Assembly: GCA_039545315.1 (NCBI GenBank)
Contig: BCIM01000008.1
Location: 62,001 to 126,000 of the forward strand
Length of the DNA: 64,000 nucleotides
Reading direction: 5' to 3'
DNA from: Kondoa malvinella
Lineage: Eukaryota; Basidiomycota; Agaricostilbomycetes; Agaricostilbales; Kondoaceae
Positions 1 through 9,272 of the stretch are shown here, in pieces; positions within the stretch are counted from its first letter, which is position 1; each line of letters opens with the position of its first letter. A program made the translations under genes and the position numbers. Under the pieces are notes generated by a model, which was given only the letters and a program-made list of their open reading frames with translations, did no database searches and was not told where the DNA came from.

Positions 1-328
1 CGTGGGTCAAAGAACAGTAGGCAACAGATGACTCTTTGAGGTGTTCGGAGATTAACGGTGTCCTTTTGAGCTTCAAAGGAGTGTAGTGACCAAAGGAGTG
101 TGACTGAGTGCTAGGACAGGGTATACGCAGAAGTGGTAGTGCAAGACAGAGCCTGAAATCGAAAACATTCAAAGTCAACAAGCTTTCGCGGTAAACAAAT
201 CGCAAGTTTGTTGTTTCATCCTCTCTGTTGCTTCTAGGTAGCCCTTTTCTATATCCCATGTAGTCGCTCAAGGTGTAGCACGCCTATTGACGCGTCTTAG
301 CATGAATCGCATTAAGGTAGAAATAGAC
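1..328. other. Non-coding stretch at left edge
   Basis: All frames I followed on both strands close within a few dozen codons, and I see no tRNA-like or repeat structure. It lies downstream of the asparaginyl-tRNA synthetase stop codon and probably holds its 3' UTR. Confidence 0.5.
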
Positions 329-2599
329 TTACTCGGTGTAACGAGGGTACAGCGAACTGAATGATCACATCAGCTCAATTCCACTGACAGTAAAAGGAAC
401 GCACCACTCCCTCACAGTATACCTGTTGGTCAACCAAGCGAGCAACCTTTCCACGCCTAGTCCATACCCGCCATGTTCGCAGGTTCCGTACTTTCTTTGA
501 TCGCTGAACCAGTAGTAAGGTGAAGGGTCGATCCCTTCTCTTGCGTATCCTTCCATTAGCTCAGCCATATCTGCTATACGCATGGAGCCGCCTACGAAAG
601 AGAGTCAGTGATATCAAGCTTTTCGAGTCGATCATGGGGACCAACCGGTGATCTCTCCCACGTTAGGCATAAGCACATCCACACTCTCTGTATAGGCTGG
701 ATCTTCAGGACAACGCTTCATGTAGAATGCCTTGATTTCCCTATTACCCATCTCATCAGATCTATCCTATAACAATCGATCTGCGACTCACTTAGGGAAC
801 CTAGTCAAGAAGATTGGCACACCCAATTGATCCGTCATCTTCCTTTCTGGCGCTTCTGCAATGTCATCACCGACTACATGAGGGACTGGACCGTTGGGCG
901 TTTCTTTCATAATGTTGTGCTCGTTGAGGTATTTGATGGCGTCCTTGTCTGTGTATAATGAGCGTTAGTAAGCTAAAGAACGAGAACAGAGAAGGAGAAA
1001 GAAGCACTGACAATCTAATCGCATGAAAGGCCGCGCAGGAGCTTTGAAACCGGGGTTGAGCGACTGGATCAGCGCAGCGCTAACCGGATCCGCTAACAAT
1101 GTATCCACGACTGAACAGATCTGTGCATATATCAACGGTCTCGACAAGTGAATCTGGAGAGGAAACTGAAAGACGCACGAGTTCCTCAATGTGAGCAAGC
1201 ATTTCATCAAAGGTGATGAAAGCGAGTTCAGCTTCTACATGAGTGTATTCTGAAAGATGACGACGTGTGTGACTGTGGTCCATTAACGCGACCATCAGAA
1301 AGAAACTTGGACTGCCCGCTGTGTAGGAACGGACCTCTTTTCCGCTCTGAAACTTTCCGCAACGCAAAAGACGTCGCCTAGAGCTGGTAGACAGGTTTCG
1401 AGGTATAACTGAGACGATTGAGTAAGGTATGCTGGTTTGCCATAATAGTCGAATTCAAAGAGTGTTGATCCGCCCCTGTGAACACGAACAGAGCCATCAG
1501 AATTATCCTGAAAGCATTGTACATGGCTCACTCTACCGAAGTCTGGACCATACAAGGTGGTGTGACTTCTAATAGTTCCATATTTTCATAAGAAGTTCGG
1601 AAAGCTTGTAATAGTTTCGCGCGGACTTTGAGGACGTCTGAAGCTGTTTGACCGCGAATGACCAGATGGCGTTTATCAGCTAGGATATCTGGTCCTGCTT
1701 CCTGTTCGTTGTTCAGTCATTATCAGCTGGTGCACAGCACAAGAAGAAGGCAAAACGAACCTCGTTGACAATGTTGGAAACAGCTTCGTCACCACCTGGA
1801 GCGCGACCGATGATGGACCACCAATCTGCTGTGAGCTCATGACCGTCTGGTGCTGATTTGCCTTCTGGTAGAGGGTTGATGATGCCCGTAATGACAATGC
1901 TTGATTCGAGTGTTAGAGTAAGAGCGTCGTAGCATTGCGCCTGTCATAGCAATAGTAATGGTATGAGCCAGAAGCCCACGAGTTCAAGGCCGTACTGACC
2001 AAGTTACCACTGAGAACGCATTGCAAATAGCCAGTTCCATCCCTCAATACCAAAAAAGTCAAACCACCCTGCTGCCTCAGACGATGCACCCAGCCCATAA
2101 TTTTGACTCTCTTTCCTCTTGAGTCCACAGAATGCCTAAGCTTGATCTTGGTCGCAGCTTCCACACCCTCTGGCTCGCTCAAGACAATGGCTTTGGCCTC
2201 TTGCAACTTTTTAGCTTCAACCTCTGCCCGACCTGCAGACTCTTCTGACTGCTTTTTGTTTAATTCTTCTTGTTTCGCGAGCTTTTTGACGTGCGTGTCA
2301 TAGTTCTTTTTAGCTTTTTTGACTGAACTGGCTGAAGCTTCCGCGTATTCAGGCGTTGGCTCATCCGCTGTAGACTGTTTCTTGACTAGGACAGCGAGGG
2401 AAGAAGTGCCTTGACCAATGTATGCACCTAGCACTGTAGCATAAGGAGCTGTTTGCGTTCCATTGCCTGCGCTATCGCTGCCCGAAGGACTTTCATCCAC
2501 GTAAACTGTCCGAGTCGCGTCTGAGGTCGATAAGGCAGCCGTAGCTTGTTCTAGAGCAGCTGTCACTTGCTCTGTCGACTTTGATAGTAAAGCAGACAT
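329..2599 (-). CDS. DED81: Asparaginyl-tRNA synthetase, cytoplasmic
   Basis: Class II (class IIb) aminoacyl-tRNA synthetase that charges tRNA-Asn in the cytosol. Read along the minus strand, a Lys/Ala-rich N-terminal extension (about residues 60-140) is followed by an OB-fold anticodon-binding domain ([19 protein letters not shown]), the [13 protein letters not shown] stretch, motif 2 (ESFRAEKS joined by splicing to [15 protein letters not shown]), the GEITGGSMR loop and motif 3 ([12 protein letters not shown]). The coding region is split by several short introns. The last one (donor gtgcgt after TVRE) joins TVREC to a final exon ending SLYPRYTE and stop, matching the conserved C-terminus of the family. 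The start at 2599 gives the usual cytoplasmic extension. The F-box gene starts 183 bp away on the other strand, so the two share a promoter region. Confidence 0.93.
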
Positions 2600-2782
2600 G
2601 GCCGTAGTTGTTTGATGTTGGAGTCATGCATTTTTTGACAAGGTTGGACCACGCGGACCGTATACGCGATACAGCACAGCCTAGATAAGCTCAAGTTGCG
2701 CACAGCCAGCAAATAGCATCTGTTGCCGCAATTCGGCCTCTTCTTCGACGCCTGTCCAAGCAATCACTTGCTGTTGGTCAAA

Positions 2783-3822
2783 ATGGACAAGCTGCCGGTC
2801 GAAATACTGTCTGATATCGTTGACGCTGCCTGCGAAAGGCTCGACTACAGCACCAAAGCTCGGATGCTATGCAGTCTCTGTCTGGTCTGCCAGCCCTTTC
2901 GGATCGTTTGTCAACCAAAGCTTTACCTGCTACACATAACATGGCTGCGCTTCGGTCTCTATGGAAGTATCCTCATCTTGCTGAGCATGTCAAAAGTCTG
3001 GAATTGCCTTGGCTCTACCCGCATAGCAGCCTCCGTAGCACAGATAAGACAGCGGCAGAATGGAGCAGCAGCCAACTCAAGGACATTATTTCCTTCTGGA
3101 GCATCTGTAACAACCTATCAGCGGTTGAGATTGACTCTCGGCACGGTCTAGAATACAGCAGCATGGATCTTCCCAACGCCGGAACTGCACCAGTGCCTGC
3201 TACATTCCAGCACGTCACAAGCCTCACACTCCGTGGCCAAACTGCTGCTATCAATCCCGAGACGAACGGGCTCTCTTTACTTTGCTTGTTTCCGCACCTT
3301 GAAAAGTTGTGCATTAGCTGTTCGTCTTTGCGTCTCGGCTTGTTGCAAAGATCTGATTTGGCTGCAGTTTCAGGAATTCGATTCTTGCTGTCGAGGTCCA
3401 CAGCAAAGGCACAAGAAGCTGAAGACCAGTGTCTGGATCCAAGCCAGGAAATAATGCATGGGCTGGTCTATACCTTGGGTTTTACGGTGGACGAAGTATA
3501 TTTGGTTCGCGACATCCAGACTATCGCACTGAAGGTCGACTCCATGAATCTGGGCTCACGGAACAAGTCCTTCTATTACAATTCACCAGCACACGCCTCG
3601 ATTCATCATCTACACCTGCATCCTGGCCGTCATGATGTGAAAGACACGTTTGCCGCTTTTCCAAACCTCTCTACTCTCTCGCTCAGTCGACTGCCATCAA
3701 CCACCGATGCAATCAGCAACATCTTCACATCTCTAGCAGACTCGGCATTCACAGCCAACTTGACTCGCTTGACACTTATAGAAGAGCTAGATCGCCCGTC
3801 CGTTGCTGACTCTTCTTGCTAG
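2783..3822 (+). CDS. F-box protein with leucine-rich-like C-terminus, frame interrupted
   Basis: The N-terminus MDKLPVEILSDIVDAAC is a typical fungal F-box start, which would recruit an SCF ubiquitin ligase through Skp1. It is followed by the usual SLCLVCQPFR segment and then a hydrophobic LRR-like region (HVTSLTLRG, FPNLSTLSLSRLP). The F-box and the remainder are in different frames. The change falls near 2905-2968. Either a 62-nt intron at about 2906-2967 (donor gtttgt, weak) joins them, or a single-base indel at about 2940 has broken the gene, because family-like residues (CQPKLYLLH then ALRSLWKYPHLAEHV) continue smoothly across the frame change without splicing. The substrate cannot be inferred. 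Confidence 0.6.
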
Positions 3823-3823
3823 C

Positions 3824-3904
3824 TGCGGTGCCTACTACTCCAAGAAAGAGATCGACACCGCTGTTCCAGGCTGCGCTGCCTACTCCGGTCCAACTTCTGA
3901 ATGA
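3824..3904 (+). pseudogene. Short fragment resembling a fungal guanyl/purine-specific RNase
   Basis: A 26-codon stretch beginning CGAYYSKKEIDTAV and ending at TGA resembles the C-G-x-x-Y-Y-S segment of secreted T1/U2-type RNases. It lies directly after the F-box stop. The catalytic His/Glu/Arg segments and any signal peptide are absent from the adjoining 200 bp, so at most this is a remnant. The similarity is short and could be chance. It could also be an out-of-frame tail of the F-box gene. Confidence 0.22.
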
Positions 3905-4253
3905 GATGTCTATGTTCGCGTCTGTTGCGTTAGTGGCTCGAGGAAGTACAATTGTCTATAGACTAGTATTGAATTAGAAAGCGCGTTATGCGTCGTCAGT
4001 GCCCCCATGTTGTGTACGAACTTGCCCTTGCCGAGGAACCATGACTTCTGTTTGTAGCAATTGTGACTTCGCAGCACTGCCATCAGCTCATACACCTTTG
4101 ACGTGCTCTGAAGCCGCTCTTTCTCAGACTGTATCTTGTATGTTATATTGTCGCGCGAGCACGCGCCTTGACCGCTTCACGTCATTTGCCTTGGCTTCTC
4201 TCGTTCGCTTCCTATACGCGTCTTTTTCCGCTACTACCATTCCTTTTACTGCA

Positions 4254-4942
4254 ATGGACTTTCTCAACAATCTCACAGGCAACAACAATGCCGCTGCTCA
4301 ACCCACGCCCGCGCAACAAGCGGCCTCACCAGAACAGCATACTGGACAAGGCTCCGGCGTTTTGGGCTCTGTACGTCATGTCTCAAAGCTCATACAGCCA
4401 GCGTCTGATCGTGTGTACAGCTGAGCTCCAAGCTATCTGAATTCGGCGGAGGTGGAAAACATACAGAAGACGTAAAGCAGAACGGGAACGAAGGTTTTAT
4501 GGCTGGGCTGATGAACAAGGCGAATGAAGCTGCTGGAGGTGGTGTGAAAGGTAAGCGAGCTGCTTGTTTCCTGTTGCGAGGTCTGACGATCAGTACAGGC
4601 GAGCAGGGGGAAGATGGGTTGGATGTACGTCAAACAACTCTTCAACACCTGTAAAGCTCAAGCCTCATCTTGTCGACAGAAAGCGATAGACTTTGTGCAA
4701 GAAAAGGTTCTAGGCCAAGGTCCGCAGAATAACGAAAGGTCAGTCGATCTTACGGACAAACTTCCTTCACGATGCTGACAGCCGAGACAGTGCCATGGAA
4801 CAGAAGCAGGTGCGTTGCTGCTGTGATACTTCTAGACGAGTGCATGACTGATGTGTTGTAGGACGAGATGATCAGCGACATGATCAGAGGTCAATACAAG
4901 ACAGCGACTGGCAAGGAATTCTTTGTGGCAGACAAGCAATAA
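4254..4942 (+). CDS. Small conserved fungal protein of unknown function
   Basis: About 130 residues in six short exons. The start is MDFLNNLTGNNNAA. Splicing over gtacgt/gtaagc/gtacgt/gtcagt donors gives a hydrophilic Gly/Asn/Gln-rich chain with KAIDFVQEKVLGQGPQNNES and a C-terminus DMIRGQYKTATGKEFFVADKQ-stop. No signal peptide or membrane segment is visible. The layout (low-complexity N-terminus, then a helical FVQEK...GQG block and a ...IRGQYK..TGKEF end) recalls small stress-related proteins common in ascomycetes and basidiomycetes, but I cannot name the family. The ATG follows a pyrimidine-rich leader. Confidence 0.7.
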
Positions 4943-5046
4943 TCACGCAGCATATATTGATACTATGCATAAGATTTCCTCTTTACAATGCTACTGCAAC
5001 CTCCACCATTGAATAGCCCCGAGCTTGCAGCTGTTCGCGGACCAGA

Positions 5047-5515
5047 TTAGATCCATCCTAACGAGAAGAAAGACAGAGCGCACGTAGGAGAGCCGGAGAA
5101 GCACAACCTCTGAGTAACAGCTTCTTCATTGCCAATAGAAAGAGATCCAGCTGCGATGACAGGAGCACCACATTCGGGCGCTTGCTTCGAAGACCAAGTG
5201 TATAAATTGATGTCTGTTTTATAATCAGACTCGGCTAATGAGAGCCAGACGACATACATTCATCAGCTCTGACCTCGTAAGAGTGAGTGTTGGGACCGGG
5301 AACGAGTGATTGGATATGCCATAATCCGGCATCTAGACTAACATCGATGTCAGAATGATGTTTTCTTATCGCACTAAGGAGTCGGCTCACTTGTTGACTG
5401 GTTGATGGTCTACCACAGAACCATCGCAACCTTGACCTGTGAACGTGGCGATATGGATAGTTGCAGAGGCTATAGTCATGAGCGCGGAAGATGCGGCGAG
5501 AGAGAAGAGCTTCAT
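5047..5515 (-). CDS. Small secreted cysteine-containing protein
   Basis: Three exons encode about 125 residues. The N-terminus MKLFSLAASSALMTIASA is a clear Sec signal peptide. The mature part begins near TIHIATFTGQGCDG and has four cysteines (GCDG, PECGAP, RLCFSG, PTCALS). Introns with donors gtgagc and gtatgt and acceptors gttag and aacag are 40-50 nt, and after splicing the reading continues to ...SFFSLGWI-stop. Probably extracellular or cell-wall associated. I recognise no domain. Cysteine pairing suggests a compact fold, and the protein could be an effector-like or wall protein. Confidence 0.72.
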
Positions 5516-5666
5516 CTTTGCTAGTGCTCAAAGTTTCAAATGGGAAAGTAGTAGTTCAAGACGAAGTGATGCGGAAGAAGTAAGCGCCAACGAAGTCTAG
5601 AACTTATCTTCCTGTTGACAGTCATCTGTCCATCCCTTTGTGACTTTTTCGGGCTATAGCATGACC

Positions 5667-5944
5667 TCAGAGATACGCGGCGACACAAGACGTCCTTGCT
5701 AGTCCTGATGCTGACCAGACCAAAGAGAGCAGCAAGTAGAGAATACAGATGGTCAATAGAGTCCATTGGTAGGCAATGCCTTTGAGCAGCAAGGCTGCGA
5801 CAATTCCGACTATTTGTTCAAGGACAGCAGCCATAGACACGCATATGACACGTAGATGTAAAGAGACAGAACGAAACAGAATGAGCGAAGGCAGGCTACC
5901 AGAGCAGATAGACCGCCAATACCAAGGCAACAGAGGCATTTCAT
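5667..5944 (-). CDS. Possible small membrane protein, structure unresolved
   Basis: The minus strand holds hydrophobic open segments: MKCLCCLGIGGLSALVACL from 5944 in one frame, and a run centred on IVGIVAALLLKGIAYQW and LLTICILYLLLSLVW in another from 5834. Together they look like three or four transmembrane helices joined by an intron I could not place. The opposite strand has a 135-codon hydrophilic reading frame (5776-6183) that overlaps QCR10's 5' end; I take that one as antisense shadow. Transcript data would decide. Confidence 0.25.
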
Positions 5945-6214
5945 GGGTGTGGGACTTTTTGCAGTGTACCAACTCTGAAGCAGACCATCTCCAGCTTGAG
6001 ACGAAGACGCTGCTCGAGTTCAAGAAGAGTTTAACGAAATTGCCCGAAAACGACGAACTCGCAACAATGGCAATCTCAAGCCAGCCTCAGAAGCCTGTAC
6101 CAAACAGAGTACTCAGACCGGGCAAGGTCAACGTGATGGGCGTCGTGCGTGGTTCACGAATCCCTCCAAAATGGACTTGCTGATGTTTTCTCGGCGGATC
6201 AGACTCCTCACATC

Positions 6215-6583
6215 ATGGCTCGTTGGCTTCCGTACGCTGCTACAGCTTCTGTCAAATAGATTTGCTCACGTCAAGGTATACAGTTCTCTGGCGATTTGGG
6301 GTCTGGGTGCATTTGCCGGAGGTGTATTGTTCCTTTCTCGCATGTAAGCTGTCTTCCAGATCAATACTTTTGCCTGCTGAAGGTGCTGCACAGACCAAAG
6401 TTCAAAACGGTGAGGCGGTTACCGCGATTCTGGTGCTTCGACTAAAGTGCTGTTGACAGGACGTCTTTGCAAAGATCCCAGTGCTCGATGAGATCTACAA
6501 GGACACGACGCCTGATGTGAGTGCATTATACGATCCATGCAGACAGAGCTGATTATAGGTCATAGTCGGACAAGCCTTTCTAG
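6215..6583 (+). CDS. QCR10: Ubiquinol-cytochrome c reductase subunit 10 (Qcr10)
   Basis: Small single-span subunit of respiratory complex III in the inner mitochondrial membrane. It appears only after splicing. MARWLP joins over a 52-nt intron (gtacgc...tacag) to SLAIWGLGAFAGGVLFLSR, a 16-nt exon adds IPKFKT, the next gives DVFAKIPVLDEIYKDTTPD, and a last exon gives SDKPF-stop. This matches the family pattern: LWG-type membrane helix, then (I/V)P-K-F-K-T-D, KIP, and a TP..DKPF end. The start is uncertain. An unspliced ATG at 6171 is also in frame, and a further 5' exon is possible because the upstream frame stays open (ADQTPHI). Five exons or so for about 60-70 residues is notable. Confidence 0.8.
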
Positions 6584-6972
6584 ATGGGGAATTCGTTCTT
6601 TCGGTGCACTGCATACTATATATCTGTTCTGTTTTGGCTCTGCTTCGTCATTTCTTCCTCTTCAAGACATCTCGAACAATCCTCTATGATATCAATCTCT
6701 GGGTCTTGCGCGGCATGTCGGAGCAATCTCGCCCTCTTTCTTCTTTGTCGGCATATCGTTGCGAGTGGCTCTGGCTCTTCATTGATATACGCCGTACTAG
6801 CCTGTCAGATCAACGGCTGCTATATCAGGTTCTTTGTCTATCCGATGTAAGCTGCTCTGCCTCCTTGTGGGTCGGCCCTTTGAGCAGCCTTCCTTCTCTG
6901 CATCTTCTCTGCTCTCTCTTGTCCTTCAACTACCACCCTATCAATCGAGTCTAACATCTTCAATCATCAAAC
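6584..6972. promoter_or_regulatory. Pyrimidine-rich leader upstream of the GPI protein pair
   Basis: No convincing gene. The plus strand becomes strongly C/T-rich toward the ATG at 6973 (repeated ctctgc, cttctc blocks), typical of a fungal core promoter and 5' UTR. A similar C/T tract and a matching ggtcgg/ggccg stretch precede the paralogue at 7676, so the promoter was probably part of the duplication. Confidence 0.4.
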
Positions 6973-7324
6973 ATGCTTTTCAACTCTTCCAGAATCGTGC
7001 TTCTATCAGCATCCTTCGTCGCCGGCGTTCTTGCTATGCCTAACGGAGAGCATATCAGTGAGTAAGTCATCCTCACTACATACGCTTAACGACGCTGACA
7101 CAATCGCCAGTATCGCCATACTCAATAAACGAATCGGTGCAAACGCAAGCGGCAAACCCCCCGGCATGACCAAAGAAGCTAAAGCTACTCCGCCTGCTCC
7201 AACCGAGACGACTCATTCTGAACCTGCTCAAGAAAGCGATAAAAGCTCCAATGGCGCTACCCTTATTCCCTTTGGTCTAACGACCGGGTTGGTGTTGGTC
7301 GCTTTTGCTGCTGAATGGGCTTGA
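6973..7324 (+). CDS. Small secreted, probably GPI-anchored protein (copy 1 of tandem pair)
   Basis: Two exons, about 100 residues. Signal peptide MLFNSSRIVLLSASFVAGVLA is followed by a short propeptide with the dibasic ILNKR, a likely Kex2 cleavage site. A Pro/Thr/Ser-rich segment suited to O-glycosylation follows, then a hydrophobic C-terminus IPFGLTTGLVLVAFAAEWA preceded by small residues (SSNG), typical of a GPI-attachment signal. The intron has donor gtaagt and acceptor gccag and a CTGAC branch site. Copy 2 at 7676 shares signal peptide, intron position, NKR site and tail. Likely located in the plasma membrane or cell wall. Function unknown. Confidence 0.78.
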
Positions 7325-7675
7325 TATTTCTCGAATCGCGGCTGTATTATACCCATTACTTTTCCGTCGTGCATTCATACCATTTGTTCTTTGTCTCTTT
7401 CTCGGCTACCATGTCTGGCTTGCAGGTTCATCTTGTTTTCTGAACGCTGCCTGCGATGGCTTTCTTTTCTCGCAAAGCGCTCTGTCTGCGTTGTTTTCTT
7501 ATGAGAAGCTGCCTGGCAGAGGTGCGCCGTGCTGGCCGGACTCCCTTTGTTGAGACCGGGTCAGCTGATCTGGCCGGCCGACCAATAGCCAGCTCTTTCT
7601 TGCTCTTCTTCTTCTCTCTCTTACTACCAACCCTCATCAATCAATTCTCACAAAGCAATCTCAAACCTTATCAAC

Positions 7676-8181
7676 ATGGTCCTCTTCAACTCTTCCAGAA
7701 TCATGCTTCTGTCGGCTTTCTTCGCCGCTAGCGCTCTTGCTCTTCCTAGCGAAGTCAAGCCCGGTGCCGAGTAGGCCGCTCCCTTGCTTATGCTAGATGA
7801 GGCTTATCTCGCCATTCTAGTATCGCTATGGTCAATAAGCGTGGATTGGGCGGTGTTATTCCGTTAGTCGCTCTCATCTGATGTCGATTCTGCTCTAATT
7901 CGCGCTATAGGGCTAACTTGGACGAAAGGGGCACGCCAGTAGAAGCAGACGACGCCGACGACGATGCTGCTGATCCTATCCCTACCCCTCCCACTCCAGC
8001 CGTTGCTAACAAGGCAATCTCGCCAGAGGATCAACCAGGAAAGGAGAACCTGCCTTCTGATGACGCGGAGGAGCCTGCAAGCGCTCAAGAATCTGACAAA
8101 GGCAGCTTTGGTTCTACCCTCATGCCGTTCTCCGCCACTGCTGGGTTGGTCTTGGTCGCCTTTGGAGCTGGCTGGGCTTGA
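7676..8181 (+). CDS. Small secreted, probably GPI-anchored protein (copy 2 of tandem pair)
   Basis: Three exons, about 135 residues. Signal peptide MVLFNSSRIMLLSAFFAASALA is nearly identical to copy 1, and IAMVNKR again gives a Kex2-type site. Relative to copy 1 it has an additional intron (donor gttagt, acceptor ctatag) and an inserted acidic segment (EADDADDDAADP) followed by a Pro-rich stretch. The tails align: ESDKGSFGSTLMPF, then a hydrophobic AGLVLVAFGAGWA matching copy 1's GLVLVAFAAEWA. Similarity continues into the 3' UTR (tatacccA and attcataccatttgt/atttataccatttgt blocks), so the whole transcription unit was duplicated and then diverged in the mature region. Confidence 0.78.
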
Positions 8182-8510
8182 TTTCGCTTGCATCGTATTA
8201 GCTGTACTATACCCACATATCCCATTTGCTTGCATTTATACCATTTGTACTCTCTATCTATGTTCTGCCCTTGGCTCTATCAGGCTATCTCGTTTTGTGT
8301 GCGAGGCTATGCAAGCTGTGCTCCCTCCGCCATGATGTGTCTACCCGAACACACAAGCTGTGCATTACAGTTCTACTTACACTACACTATCGGCGAGGTG
8401 GACAGCGCCTCATTCTGCACAAAACCGCTCGATGCCTCTTGCTTACACTCTTCATCTACTCAAGCACGCTTCTCCTTTCCAGCACTTCCTACCTATACAC
8501 ACACTTCAAC

Positions 8511-9167
8511 ATGCGAACTGCTTTTCTCACCACCTTCTTTGCTCTCACCGCGACTGTCGCCGCGCAAAACTGGGCCGAAGTGGTGGACAATAACTTGACT
8601 GAAGGATGTTCAGATGAGCAGATCTCTTGCTACATGGAACAGAGGTTAGTCATCTCGTCCTCTCTCCCAAGTTTGAGCTGATGTCTAGGAACAGCCGCAC
8701 AATCTGTGGCCAACATGACTTCAATTGCCTTTGTGCTAGCTCTCAGAATGCCGCCTCGTGCTTGGGAGTGAGTCAATCTTTATCAGCATCAGTTCCCCAG
8801 CTGATCGTCTGAGCAGAATTGCCAGAATGGAGCCAATGCCGAGCTAGCTGGTCGTCAATCTCAAGTCGATTGTGAAGCACGAGACTTCTACAACACGGCA
8901 GACGGTAGCCCACAAGGACCAAACGTACCTACCGAGCCGACAACTATTTTCACCACCACGGATGATGACGGTCGTGAGCCTGGTTCAGCTCCAACCCTGG
9001 TCATCGTCACTGATGAAATTACCTCTTTCCTTCCTGAAGAGCCGACTGTCGTTACTGAACCTCCAGCTTCTGAGACCGACGATGTGTTCGACAGCGCTGC
9101 CCAAGTGACGGTTCAATCGGGTGTGACTTTGGCTTTAGTTGGCTGCACTCTGGCTTGGTTCTTGTAG
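8511..9167 (+). CDS. Secreted cysteine-rich (CFEM-like) GPI-anchored protein
   Basis: Three exons, about 185 residues. Signal peptide MRTAFLTTFFALTATVAA. After splicing, the N-terminal mature domain carries eight cysteines: GCSDEQISC, ICGQHDFNCLC, SCLGNC and VDC. The CLC pair and eight-Cys count recall the CFEM domain, which in known fungi binds haem or acts in adhesion, but the spacing is not canonical so this is tentative. A Thr/Pro/Glu-rich linker follows (PTEPTTIFTTTDD) and a hydrophobic end LALVGCTLAWFL after small residues suggests a GPI signal. It follows the tandem pair in the same direction but is not a third copy. Confidence 0.72.
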
Positions 9168-9272
9168 AGGGGTGGAGCATTGCCAAAATGTATACTGTAT
9201 CAGTATCCTCAGCGTGCCTCTTTCAATGCCGTCTAAGTATTGTTACATCGCTCTCTACACTATCAAACACCT

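Larger units (their letters stand above)
6973..8260 (+). repeat. Tandem gene duplication (two paralogous GPI-protein units)
   Basis: The units starting at 6973 and 7676 are direct, diverged copies about 700 bp apart. Similarity is highest in the signal-peptide exon, the NKR segment, the C-terminal hydrophobic tail and the first 80 bp or so of 3' UTR, and lowest in the mature Pro/acidic region. Confidence 0.7.

Noticed and set aside
5776..6183. 135-codon plus-strand frame before QCR10
   Set aside because: Hydrophilic without domain features, antisense to hydrophobic minus-strand segments and overlapping the QCR10 leader; no splice context supports it.
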